Virus record (IMG/VR): IMGVR_UViG_3300023174_000747
Coordinates: 1-20,623 of that record
From: a virus
Direction: 5' to 3' (one strand)
DNA length: 20,623 nucleotides
Positions 1 through 6,076 of this stretch are shown here, in pieces (the first letter of the stretch is position 1; each line of letters starts with the position of its first letter). A program made the translations under genes and the position numbers. The notes under the pieces were generated by a model, which saw nothing but the letters and a program-made list of their open reading frames with translations, searched no databases and was not told the DNA's origin.

Positions 1-96
1 AAAAACCGAGATTGTGATGATTGTTATTTAAATGAATTTTGTATAGCTCCTAATAAAATATTCTCAAAGGACAAAAAAAGAAAAAAGAACCATTGA
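1..96 (+). CDS. C-terminal end of an upstream gene (partial)
   Basis: The first 31 codons are open from the window edge and stop at TGA 94-96. The fragment has three cysteines in a C-x2-C-x5-C arrangement followed by a lysine-rich end, so it could be a small metal-binding tail. The C-terminus of the YopX-like protein at 20154-20612 is also Cys-rich, but the fragment is too short to call it the same family. Its stop codon lies inside the -35 box of the next promoter, a compact layout seen elsewhere in the window. Confidence 0.55.
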   Translation, partial: KNRDCDDCYLNEFCIAPNKIFSKDKKRKKNH

Positions 97-121
97 CAAA
101 GTTTTTATATTCTGATACATT
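93..121 (+). promoter_or_regulatory. Sigma70-like promoter for the Rnl5-type ligase
   Basis: TTGACA at 93-98, a 17-nt spacer and TACATT at 116-121. The ATG at 128 is only 6 nt beyond the -10 box and 35 nt from the start of the -35 box, so the transcript should start at or very near the start codon. The same geometry recurs at six other genes. Confidence 0.6.
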
Positions 122-127
122 TTTTAT

Positions 128-1141
128 ATGAAACTTGCATCAATAGAAGTTATCAAATCTATAAAAAATCACGAAAACGCAGATTCTTTAGAAATTGCGG
201 AAGTTTTGGGCTGGCAAACAATTGTTAAAAAGGGAATTCATAAAGAGGGAGATAAGGTAGTTTTTATTACTATTGATACTATTGTTCCTCGTTATACTTG
301 GTCTGAATTTTTAGTAGATCAGAAAAATCCAGATAAACCTATACGTTTAAAAAATATTAAACTTCGTGGAGAATTTTCGAGTGGTTTGGTTATTCCTCTG
401 AGTGAATTTCCTGATCAATTTACCGAAACAGTTGTGGTCGGAGAAAATCTAACCGAATTATTGGGAATTACAAAATACATAAAAGAAATTCCGGCAAATC
501 TCTCTGGAGAAACATTGGGTGATTTTCCTACTCATTTAGCCTCTAAGACCGATGAAGATAATGGACTGAATGATCCTAGATTGGTTGAAAAGGTTCTTAA
601 TCACGATTCTCATATCACAGTGACAAGCAAATTAGACGGAAGTTCAATAACTTTAATCGTTGAAGATGGTGTACTTACACAAGTTTGTACCAGAAATTTA
701 TCCAAAAAAGAAACCGAAAATAATACATTCTGGAAAGCTGCTCGAAAACTTACCATTCCAGAAAATTGGACTGGTACTATTGCTGGAGAACTTTGTGGAA
801 ATGGAATTCAACGCAATCAGCTTAAATTAGAAGACATTAAGATATTTGTATTCCAAATCAGTGAAAATAAAAAATACATGACCTACGAAGAGATGAAAGA
901 TTTTTGCGAAAATTCTTTACATTGTGACGTTGTTCCGCTAGTATCTAAATTAGGTTTAGAAGATCAAATAAAACTTTGGGTAAATCCATTGCAGAAACTT
1001 CAAGAACTCGCAGACAAACAAAAATATCCAAGTGGTTTAGAAGGTGAAGGAATTGTAATAAGACCGTCATCTTATCCGAAAGGTTATTCATCTCGTAGAC
1101 CACTTGGATTTAAACTCATCAATAGAAACTATAAGGACTAA
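128..1141 (+). CDS. RNA ligase, Rnl5 / DRB0094 (Deinococcus Rnl) type
   Basis: ATP-dependent RNA ligase of 337 residues that seals RNA breaks through a covalent lysyl-AMP intermediate. The first ~110 residues have the look of the N-terminal OB-fold domain of the DraRnl family (start MKLASIEVIKSI, then EGDKVVFITIDTIVP). The nucleotidyltransferase domain follows: motif I KLDGSS with the predicted nucleophile Lys168, motif III-like GELCGNG near 219, motif IV EGEGIVIRP near 304-312 and motif V FKLIN near 327. The order and spacing of the motifs are intact, so the enzyme should be active. The N-terminal OB domain separates it from T4 Rnl1 and Rnl2. It has its own promoter with the ATG 6 nt past the -10 box, and it heads a run of small genes ending at the RNA island. 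A second ligase of another family lies at 8221. The family is well supported; the substrate (possibly cleaved tRNA) is inferred. Confidence 0.9.
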   Translation: MKLASIEVIKSIKNHENADSLEIAEVLGWQTIVKKGIHKEGDKVVFITIDTIVPRYTWSEFLVDQKNPDKPIRLKNIKLRGEFSSGLVIPLSEFPDQFTETVVVGENLTELLGITKYIKEIPANLSGETLGDFPTHLASKTDEDNGLNDPRLVEKVLNHDSHITVTSKLDGSSITLIVEDGVLTQVCTRNLSKKETENNTFWKAARKLTIPENWTGTIAGELCGNGIQRNQLKLEDIKIFVFQISENKKYMTYEEMKDFCENSLHCDVVPLVSKLGLEDQIKLWVNPLQKLQELADKQKYPSGLEGEGIVIRPSSYPKGYSSRRPLGFKLINRNYKD

Positions 1142-1145
1142 TAAT

Positions 1146-1325
1146 ATGTATAAACTAGAAAGAAGAGAAAATGAAGGCGCGTGGTATGAAGTAATGCTAT
1201 CTCCATTTAAAACAAGAGAAGAGATTAAAGCTTATCATGCAAAATACAGCAAATATTATCCCAGTACAAAAACAATGTATAGAGTTACAAATCTTGAATC
1301 AGGTGGAATGAAAGTTATTCGATGA
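1146..1325 (+). CDS. Small hypothetical phage protein
   Basis: A 59-residue basic, aromatic-rich protein (MYKLERRENEGAWYEV...). The frame is open further upstream, but ATG 1146 lies 5 nt after the ligase stop, so it is the natural start. The stop overlaps the next ATG (ATGA at 1322-1325), so the two are likely translated together. No family recognised. Confidence 0.75.
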   Translation: MYKLERRENEGAWYEVMLSPFKTREEIKAYHAKYSKYYPSTKTMYRVTNLESGGMKVIR

Positions 1326-1504
1326 ATGTTTTTAAAGAATTGGATGATGTGGAATATACGAAATTTAAATTAAAACATATGACCGATGATATTTTGGATG
1401 CCTATAAAAAAAATCCAAAAGAATGCGAAAGACTCTTGAAAGAATTAGCCGATATAGATAAAGAATTGGAAGAACTAGATAAAGAATTTTCAAAATACAT
1501 ATGA
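1322..1504 (+). CDS. Small acidic helical hypothetical protein
   Basis: A 60-residue protein, almost wholly charged and Leu-rich. Its second half (LLKELADIDKELEELDKEF) reads as a short coiled coil. The start overlaps the stop of the gene before, and its own stop overlaps the next ATG at 1501. No catalytic motif; possibly a small binding or dimerising protein, but the function is unknown. Confidence 0.75.
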   Translation: MNVFKELDDVEYTKFKLKHMTDDILDAYKKNPKECERLLKELADIDKELEELDKEFSKYI

Positions 1505-1983
1505 AATTTATAGAAATACTTTTAGAAAATAGTAAGATAAAAGAAGCAAAATTATTTTCGGCTGCTAAAAAAGCCGCTAATAATCCAGAGACAGGTATTA
1601 CAATTCAAAACAAATCCGCCTATCATGTTATAAAAGACTGTGCTAATATAACAATGAAATATCTTCCTCATTATGTATTTGCTAATTATGAATGCCCTTT
1701 TACCGAACTATCCGGAAAATTTAAAAGAAAAGAAATAGAAGAATTTGTTTCAGGTGCAGAAAAAGATATTGTATTGAATCAACTTCTTACTCTTATTTTA
1801 GAACTAAACGGTGGATTGGTAGAAAAGACTCCAAAAGTTTCTATAACAGATAATAATGATTCGGAAATTGGTGATCCTTACGGTGAATATGGTATTGATT
1901 CTCAAGAACAATCCAATAAAACCGAAATTGATAATAATTCATCTGTAGTAGATAGTCTATGCAAACTTTTTGATGTAAGATGA
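1501..1983 (+). CDS. Hypothetical protein, 160 aa
   Basis: A mostly helical N-terminal part (about 1-105) followed by an acidic, Asn/Ser-rich low-complexity stretch (about 110-150) and a short hydrophobic end. Two cysteines (ca. 47 and 64) have no evident metal-site spacing. It is the last protein gene before the stable-RNA island; the promoter for that island begins 13 nt after its stop. No family recognised. Confidence 0.75.
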   Translation: MKFIEILLENSKIKEAKLFSAAKKAANNPETGITIQNKSAYHVIKDCANITMKYLPHYVFANYECPFTELSGKFKRKEIEEFVSGAEKDIVLNQLLTLILELNGGLVEKTPKVSITDNNDSEIGDPYGEYGIDSQEQSNKTEIDNNSSVVDSLCKLFDVR

Positions 1984-1995
1984 AGTAAGTAATTA

Positions 1996-2024
1996 TTGAC
2001 ATCTAACAAAAATTATTATATAGT
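1996..2024 (+). promoter_or_regulatory. Sigma70-like promoter of the stable-RNA island
   Basis: TTGACA at 1996-2001, a 17-nt spacer and TATAGT at 2019-2024, the closest match to the sigma70 consensus in the window. No start codon lies at the usual 35-39 nt. The predicted start near 2031 leads into gene-free, structured sequence, so this promoter probably drives the RNA genes. A second TTGACA at 2104-2109 lacks a convincing -10 box. Confidence 0.65.
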
Positions 2025-2030
2025 TTTTAT

Positions 2031-2208
2031 AAGGTAGTTGGTTCCCGATGAGCCAATGGGACTGGGAATACTCGGTCGAAACCAAAATCGGAAAAATTGA
2101 TATTTGACATTTTATTTTAGTAGACCTGCCATGCCTCTGCTTGCAAAAAAGTAATTTCTGAAGTACAAAGAAATGAAAGCGAGATTATGCACACTTTGGC
2201 GGGTGTTC
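2031..2208 (+). ncRNA. Structured RNA, 5' segment leading into tRNA-Ala
   Basis: No credible ORF. Complementary segments suggest folding: TTGGTT 2038-2043 with AACCAA 2080-2085, enclosing a CCC/GGG helix; ACCTGCC 2124-2130 with GGCGGGT 2198-2204 (7 bp, one G-U), ending 4 nt before the tRNA; and ATTTCT/AGAAAT inside the latter. It may be the 5' part of one large RNA that includes the tRNA and the segment to 2710. The identity is unknown; see the finding on the RNA island. Confidence 0.45.
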
Positions 2209-2281
<73 letters not shown>

Positions 2282-2710
2282 GTATTTTACCAAGCGCAGA
2301 TGCCTTCGAAAGCTCTACCGCGATGGGCAACAATGCAATGTTTCCGGAAACAACATTTAACCCATAAGGAACTTCAGAAGAAGTCTTGGTAATAATTTTT
2401 GAACTGCGGCGTGGAAAAGCAGACACGCTACATTGAAGGGTAGATATGGCGTTGATGGATGGTATTGCAATAATCATCTATCAAATGCACCGATAGCGCA
2501 CATTGAGGTGCGATTGAAACCATAAACTGGAGTAGCGACCAGTCAGTTCAAATATAATTTGATAAGTCGGATGGGAATGGTGTGCTGTGCTGTTCTTAAA
2601 AAGCTAACCATTGCGGACTTATCACCAGACCCGATTAGGCAGGGGGTAACAAGTATCTTCGTCCAACGTGAGAAAAACACGGTAGCCAATGAAGACCTTT
2701 CTGGATCGAT
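2282..2710 (+). ncRNA. Large unidentified structured RNA between tRNA-Ala and tmRNA
   Basis: About 430 nt with no gene, noticeably richer in G and C than the flanking genes. Nested helices can be read directly: TTACCAAG 2287-2294 with CTTGGTAA 2385-2392, enclosing AATGTT/AACATT (2337-2342/2352-2357); TTTGAACTG 2398-2406 with CAGTTCAAA 2544-2552, enclosing GCGTG/CACGC (2409-2413/2424-2428), a 10-bp helix 2452-2461/2475-2484, CGCAC/GTGCG (2497-2501/2508-2512) and CTGG/CCAG (2527-2530/2539-2542); and TGATAAGTC 2560-2568 with GACTTATCA 2616-2624, enclosing AATGGT/ACCATT (2576-2581/2607-2612). A last domain may close by CCAGA/TCTGG (2625-2629/2700-2704). A tRNA-linked, large, ornate phage RNA recalls the GOLLD and ROOL classes, but no class could be confirmed. 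Confidence 0.6.
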
Positions 2711-2724
2711 CTTTGAAATTTTAT

Positions 2725-3136
2725 GGGGGTGAAAGGATTCGACATTGGATTCTAACTTCTCAGTGCATGTAGAGGATGATAGTTGGCCTCTTTAATAATC
2801 TATCAAAAAACTAAACGCAGAAGACAATACTTCTGATCTTTTAGCCGAAGCTGAATACATCTTCAACAATGCTGACGAGTTCCTCGCTGGCGTTGAAGAC
2901 TACGCACTCGCCGCCTAAGAGCCTAACGGTAATCCTCTAAATCCGTTTTGAATTGCAGAGGTTTTGACGATCTGTTAGAAATCATGTAAAAAATATTACG
3001 GAGTTTGTTGTAACTTTAAAACATCAAGGTTGGTTAATGTGCCAAGATACCTTATAAATCAAATACATTAAAGCATGTGTAGATCTGAAAGTAAACGTTT
3101 AATGGACACGACTATCGTATGTCGTCACCTCCACCA
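2725..3136 (+). ncRNA. ssrA: tmRNA (ssrA) with extended tag
   Basis: Transfer-messenger RNA, which rescues stalled ribosomes and tags the incomplete protein for proteolysis. The tRNA-like 5' end GGGGGTG 2725-2731 pairs with CACCTCC 3126-3132, with discriminator A 3133 and an encoded CCA 3134-3136. The hallmark GGATTCGAC follows the 5' strand. The T arm ACGAC/GTCGT carries an unusual 8-nt loop. After an A-rich stretch and CTAAAC, the likely resume codon is GCA 2817; the frame runs 33 codons to TAA 2916-2918 and ends YALAA, the canonical tag end recognised by ClpXP-type proteases. The usual tag is about 10 residues. A hairpin CCTCT...CAGAGG follows the stop. No smpB gene is seen here, so host SmpB is presumably used. 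No clear promoter of its own; probably processed from the island transcript. Confidence 0.93.
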
Positions 3137-3141
3137 TTTTT

Positions 3142-3229
3142 GGGTAGATAGACTCGTAAGGGGCGAGAATTGGCTGTAGACCAATTGTTATTTTTAACCC
3201 TGTCCGTTCGAATCGGACTCTGCCCACCA
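3142..3229 (+). tRNA. tRNA-Tyr(GTA)
   Basis: An 88-nt class II tRNA starting 5 nt after the tmRNA. Acceptor GGGTAGA 3142-3148 pairs with TCTGCCC 3219-3225; discriminator A, then encoded CCA 3227-3229. Anticodon stem ATTGG/CCAAT with loop CTGTAGA gives GTA at 3176-3178. The long variable arm (about 3186-3200) is typical of bacterial tRNA-Tyr. T arm GTCCG-TTCGAAT-CGGAC. Confidence 0.93.
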
Positions 3230-3236
3230 TTTATAA

Positions 3237-3311
3237 GTCTCTATAGTGTAACGGTTAGCACAGTACCCTCTCACGGTATTAGTATCGGTTCAAATCCGTT
3301 TAGAGATGCCA
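3237..3311 (+). tRNA. tRNA-Glu(CTC)
   Basis: A 75-nt tRNA 7 nt after tRNA-Tyr. Acceptor GTCTCTA 3237-3243 pairs with TAGAGAT 3301-3307 (first pair G-U); discriminator G 3308 and encoded CCA 3309-3311. Anticodon stem GTACC/GGTAT with loop CTCTCAC gives CTC at 3270-3272, which reads GAG. The T arm ATCGG-TTCAAAT-CCGTT has one T-T mismatch, so it is slightly degenerate. GAG is a minor Glu codon in such AT-rich genes. Confidence 0.88.
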
Positions 3312-3330
3312 AATTTCGCGGAGTCGAACC

Positions 3331-3370
3331 AACCCCATTGAGCTACCAACTTGATGGGGTTATTTTATTT
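3331..3370 (+). terminator. Terminator-like hairpin ending the RNA island
   Basis: AACCCCAT 3331-3338 pairs perfectly with ATGGGGTT 3354-3361 around a 15-nt loop, followed by the T-rich ATTTTATTT 3362-3370. It lies 20 nt after tRNA-Glu and before the lipoprotein gene, the right place to end the stable-RNA transcript. The T tract is interrupted, so termination efficiency is uncertain. The loop and 5' flank resemble reversed tRNA arms; see findings. Confidence 0.5.
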
Positions 3371-3378
3371 AAAACCGT

Positions 3379-3390
3379 GATAAGTATATA
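3379..3390 (+). promoter_or_regulatory. Putative late promoter motif GATAAGTATATA
   Basis: GATAAGTA begins 16 nt before the ATG at 3395. The same GATAARTA core precedes the lipoprotein at 9509 and both tail-like genes at 14869 and 15111, and no TTGACA box is present. It resembles in position and AT character the -10-only late promoters of T4 (TATAAATA). Confidence 0.45.
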
Positions 3391-3394
3391 TTAT

Positions 3395-3988
3395 ATGAAA
3401 AAATTATTTTTATCTTGTTTTATTTTGTTATTTTTAAATAGTTGTACGGTATATACAGAAAAACAATCCGAAGCATTATCTCGTTCGGTTTATGCTACCA
3501 AAGACTCTCTAGACAACGCAAGACTAGACTTAGCCGATACTTATGCTAACGAATCAACCAGAATAGTAAGACCTCCTAAACAAAGAATAGAGATCAAATC
3601 CGTTTATAAAAAAAATGTTGATAACAGTTCAAACATAGTTAAACCTACAATCATAAACAAACAAAGAGTTTTAATAGTGCCAGAAAAATATAAGAATGAT
3701 ATTGTTGTTGTGGTTAGTTCCGAAGAATATCAACAACTTTTAAAAGACAAAGAAACCCATGACCAAATAGAAAAAGACAATTATTCTTTGGTTGAAACTA
3801 AAAAATTAATTGATCAAGAATTAATACGTCAGATGGAATATAATGATAAAATGATAAAAGATTTGAATATAATGCAAAGAAAATTAGTCGAAAAAGATCT
3901 GGCTATTTTGAATAGAAATATTTTGATCGTTATTTTAATATTAACTATCGGCGGGGCGACATATCTTAGAATAAAAGGAATACTCTAA
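3395..3988 (+). CDS. Lipoprotein with C-terminal membrane anchor, putative u-spanin
   Basis: A 197-residue protein. Residues 1-17 form a lipoprotein signal (basic MKK, hydrophobic core, lipobox LNSC with Cys17 as the acylated residue). A periplasmic stretch follows, with a charged, probably coiled-coil part at about 110-170, then a single hydrophobic segment at 176-191 near the C-terminus. An outer-membrane lipid anchor at one end and an inner-membrane helix at the other is the defining layout of unimolecular spanins such as T1 gp11, which fuse the two membranes in the last step of lysis. ATG 3395 is chosen because it gives the signal peptide directly; the frame is open further upstream through the tRNA genes, which is not coding. 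Preceded by the GATAAGTA motif. No endolysin or holin is adjacent, so the role rests on topology alone. It could instead be another envelope lipoprotein. Confidence 0.72.
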   Translation: MKKLFLSCFILLFLNSCTVYTEKQSEALSRSVYATKDSLDNARLDLADTYANESTRIVRPPKQRIEIKSVYKKNVDNSSNIVKPTIINKQRVLIVPEKYKNDIVVVVSSEEYQQLLKDKETHDQIEKDNYSLVETKKLIDQELIRQMEYNDKMIKDLNIMQRKLVEKDLAILNRNILIVILILTIGGATYLRIKGIL

Positions 3989-3997
3989 AAATATATT

Positions 3998-4025
3998 TTG
4001 CATAATTTTTTAAATCTGTTATATT
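3998..4025 (+). promoter_or_regulatory. Sigma70-like promoter
   Basis: TTGCAT 3998-4003, a 16-nt spacer and TATATT 4020-4025. The ATG at 4035 is 37 nt from the start of the -35 box, matching the near-leaderless spacing seen at other genes. The -35 box departs from TTGACA at one of the conserved positions, so support is a little weaker. Confidence 0.5.
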
Positions 4026-4034
4026 AAATATAGG

Positions 4035-4343
4035 ATGATAAAAGATGAAAATATTCTTTCACAGGAAATGGTAGGCTATTGCGAAAGTGCCATAGAAGAA
4101 TCCAAAAAATTGTGTGATGATATATTAGACAATTATAATGGAAAATCCGAACAGAAAGAAGTTTTAAAAGAAATATCAAGAATGATAGAAATTGATAATG
4201 CGATTAAACAAAAAATAAGTGATTTGTCTTTATCTGATATTATTGAGGCTAATAATACATTGGACGAAGTTGATGTTTTGTTAAAACAAAAATTTAATAT
4301 ATTAGATACTATATTATATACAGATGAAAAACAATTGGTTTGA
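4035..4343 (+). CDS. Acidic helical hypothetical protein, 102 aa
   Basis: Rich in Glu, Asp, Ile and Leu with heptad-like spacing, so mostly alpha-helical and perhaps coiled-coil. Two cysteines (15, 27). Starts a new transcription unit with its own promoter. No family recognised; no catalytic motif. Confidence 0.75.
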   Translation: MIKDENILSQEMVGYCESAIEESKKLCDDILDNYNGKSEQKEVLKEISRMIEIDNAIKQKISDLSLSDIIEANNTLDEVDVLLKQKFNILDTILYTDEKQLV

Positions 4344-4431
4344 TATTTGTAGTTGGACTATTGTATTAGTAGCATCTATGTATTCCACATTATATGGAAC
4401 ATATAGAATAATAGAAACTTTATTAAAATGA
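4324..4431 (+). CDS. Membrane miniprotein, 35 aa
   Basis: ATG 4324 to TGA 4429-4431, overlapping the 3' end of the gene before by 20 nt and the next ATG by 4 nt (ATGA). The protein begins MKNNWFDICSW and has one hydrophobic segment (about 9-26), so it should span the inner membrane once. The exact stop/start overlap with the next gene supports translation. One of several one-helix miniproteins in the window. Confidence 0.6.
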   Translation: MKNNWFDICSWTIVLVASMYSTLYGTYRIIETLLK

Positions 4432-4685
4432 AAAACATACAAGAAACGTTAGAAAACTGTTTATATGATGATGAGACAGTTTTATTGGCAGATGGATTTG
4501 AAGATGCATTTGTTGGTATTGGTAGACAATTTGGTAAACCAATGGCGGTTTATAATAAATCCAAATGTATCGAATCTCTAGTAAAAGAAGGAATGGATGA
4601 AGAAGAAGCAGAAGAATATTTTCAATATAATGTGGAAGGTGCATGGGTTGGTGAAAATACTCCAATATTTTTAGAAACACTATGA
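4428..4685 (+). CDS. Conserved-looking phage hypothetical protein, 85 aa
   Basis: Contains FEDAFVGIG near residue 24, a central VYNKSKCIE, then a helical acidic MDEEEAEEYFQYN and a GAWVGENTPIF end. This order (an 'aspirational' DAF-x-GIG start, a Cys-containing beta segment, an EAxEYF helix and a GAWVG-x-TP end) is, from memory, that of a small protein common in large phages; its function is unknown. The start overlaps the miniprotein stop, and its own stop overlaps the next ATG. Confidence 0.8.
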   Translation: MKNIQETLENCLYDDETVLLADGFEDAFVGIGRQFGKPMAVYNKSKCIESLVKEGMDEEEAEEYFQYNVEGAWVGENTPIFLETL

Positions 4686-5029
4686 AAATAGAATTGCCTA
4701 AATCTATACATGAACTAGGTCTAATTACGTTTAAAGAACCTATGTATATTGATCTATATCACGTAGATCGTCATAATTATCTAGCATATTTTGAATGGGA
4801 TTTTGGAATGGACTGTAAAGTATTTTTGGATTCTTGGATTCTGGAAAGTAGAGCACCAAAAGGAATTAAAAATAAAGTTTTAATGCAGATTCAATATGAT
4901 CTTGGTCATGCTTTCTTTCATTATGAAGGAGATCCAAATTATACATATTACCATTGGGCATTAAAAGCATGGCTAAAGGATAGAGTTGACTTGGATGAAG
5001 ATTTTGGACAAGATTCGTACTACAAATAA
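4682..5029 (+). CDS. Hypothetical protein, 115 aa
   Basis: Aromatic-rich, with many Tyr, Trp, Phe and His residues (IDLYHVDRHNYLAYFEWDFG; YYHWALKAWLKDRVD), a composition typical of a small compact globular protein. Joined to the gene before by an ATGA overlap. It ends the unit that began at 4035; the next promoter follows 3 nt after the stop. No family recognised. Confidence 0.75.
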   Translation: MKIELPKSIHELGLITFKEPMYIDLYHVDRHNYLAYFEWDFGMDCKVFLDSWILESRAPKGIKNKVLMQIQYDLGHAFFHYEGDPNYTYYHWALKAWLKDRVDLDEDFGQDSYYK

Positions 5030-5032
5030 TTG

Positions 5033-5061
5033 TTGACATTTTATTATTTTTACACTACTAT
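5033..5061 (+). promoter_or_regulatory. Sigma70-like promoter
   Basis: TTGACA 5033-5038, a 17-nt spacer and TACTAT 5056-5061, followed by ATG 5072, 39 nt from the start of the -35 box. It sits in the only short gap between 4035 and 6650, so it should drive the genes from 5072 on. Confidence 0.65.
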
Positions 5062-5071
5062 ATAAAAGATT

Positions 5072-5425
5072 ATGACATACAAAATCCGCAAACGTGAAAA
5101 CATGGAAGTATATATGACAAGTGAAATCGTCGAATTAGACCCAAATGATTTCCGCGAGTTAGAAGAAAATCCATATACAGGAGATAGTCAAGAAGAGTTT
5201 TTGAAATATATTGAAGATTTAAACCTTCAATATAATGAACCATCCGATGAGTTGGATTTTGAGGTCCAAGAAGAGTTAAAAAAACTTGGAGAAAATTTGT
5301 CATGGACAGAATTTGGAAATTCCGCTGAACAAGGTTCTAATACTTGGTTTGAATTGGGCGAAGAGGATCCAGCATACCGTAGAACCGGAGGATTTAATAT
5401 TAGCTGTAGAAGCAACGATAACTAA
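5072..5425 (+). CDS. Acidic hypothetical protein, 117 aa
   Basis: Strongly acidic, with Glu/Asp-rich clusters (LDPNDFRELEENP, EEFLKYIEDL, ELGEEDPAYR) and a basic start. Overall charge and lack of hydrophobic segments point to a soluble protein; acidic small phage proteins often act as decoys or inhibitors, but nothing specific shows that here. First gene after its promoter; the next ATG is 1 nt past its stop. Confidence 0.75.
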   Translation: MTYKIRKRENMEVYMTSEIVELDPNDFRELEENPYTGDSQEEFLKYIEDLNLQYNEPSDELDFEVQEELKKLGENLSWTEFGNSAEQGSNTWFELGEEDPAYRRTGGFNISCRSNDN

Positions 5426-5426
5426 A

Positions 5427-6074
5427 ATGAAAAAGAAAGTTAAACCATCTAAAAAAGTATCCATAGAGTTTGATGAAAAGCATCTTGGTACTCTTGCAAC
5501 AGCATTAGAAGTCTATTCTCGTCTTCGTTCCGGTCAAATCAAAATGGCAATGGATACTGCCTTTTGGGATAAAGAATTAACATATCAAGATGGAGAAGTT
5601 CTTGAAAGCATGTTGAGAACTATCGTTTTTCATAAAGAAGAAGAATTGATGAAGCATAGAAATGCTTATTATGGTGTTGGTTGCGAAAAAATGAAAGATG
5701 GCACAGTTGCATGGGAAATTAAAAAGACCATTGATCAATATTTACATTACCAAAGAAATGATGGTTATAGAAGTATTTGTAATGTTTCTGGTGATGGGGC
5801 TTTTCAAATTTCTGATGTTCCTATTCCAAAAATAATAGAACCTTCTCGTATGTTGTCGGAATTTGCTTATTGGAAACCACAAAAAGAATTTAGAATTCCA
5901 CAAGGGTATCAAAATCGGGTAGATAAAGCAATGAAAGATAAAGACTTTACTTTGGTTTGGGAGATAGTAGACAAGGCATTTAAGAATACTTTACCAAAAG
6001 GTTCTAGTTCTAGTGTACAAGAAGTTGCTGGAACCTATTATGTAATTGTTAAAGAACCATACAAGATGGATTGA
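5427..6074 (+). CDS. Hypothetical protein, 215 aa
   Basis: Starts with a lysine-rich MKKKVKPSKK segment, then a helical region (EKHLGTLATALEVYSRLRSGQIK) and a mixed C-terminal half. ATG 5427 is chosen over upstream in-frame codons because it lies 1 nt after the previous stop, whereas longer versions would overlap that gene by over 100 nt. No cysteine cluster or enzyme motif stands out apart from GVGCEK near 90. Soluble; function unknown. The HNH gene follows directly. Confidence 0.8.
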   Translation: MKKKVKPSKKVSIEFDEKHLGTLATALEVYSRLRSGQIKMAMDTAFWDKELTYQDGEVLESMLRTIVFHKEEELMKHRNAYYGVGCEKMKDGTVAWEIKKTIDQYLHYQRNDGYRSICNVSGDGAFQISDVPIPKIIEPSRMLSEFAYWKPQKEFRIPQGYQNRVDKAMKDKDFTLVWEIVDKAFKNTLPKGSSSSVQEVAGTYYVIVKEPYKMD

Positions 6075-6076
6075 TA

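Noticed and set aside
2104-2132. Second TTGACA box before tRNA-Ala
   Set aside because: The hexamer at 17 nt (TGCCAT) is a poor -10 box and no ATG or RNA start fits; kept only as a note.
2400-2470. Possible tRNA-Leu or tRNA-Phe-like sequence (GTGGAAAAGCAGACACGC, then CTACATTGAAGGGTAG)
   Set aside because: It recalls the D and anticodon arms of tRNA-Leu, but the anticodon stem-loop is one nucleotide short and no acceptor or T arm can be paired; the bases fit the larger RNA fold better.
2285-2710. Group I intron or RNase P RNA
   Set aside because: The conserved P7/P3 core of group I introns and the GAGGAAAGUC and ACAGAAA blocks of RNase P RNA were not found.
4423-4680. Long open frames on the - strand (4423-4680, 8217-8627, 19565-19912 and others)
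   Set aside because: All lie fully opposite well-supported + strand genes, have compositions typical of antisense frames (Phe/Leu/His-rich) and no promoters or starts of their own.
6071-6076. TTG start six bases before the HNH gene ATG
   Set aside because: ATG 6077 gives a normal start; the TTG overlaps the stop of the previous gene without an SD.
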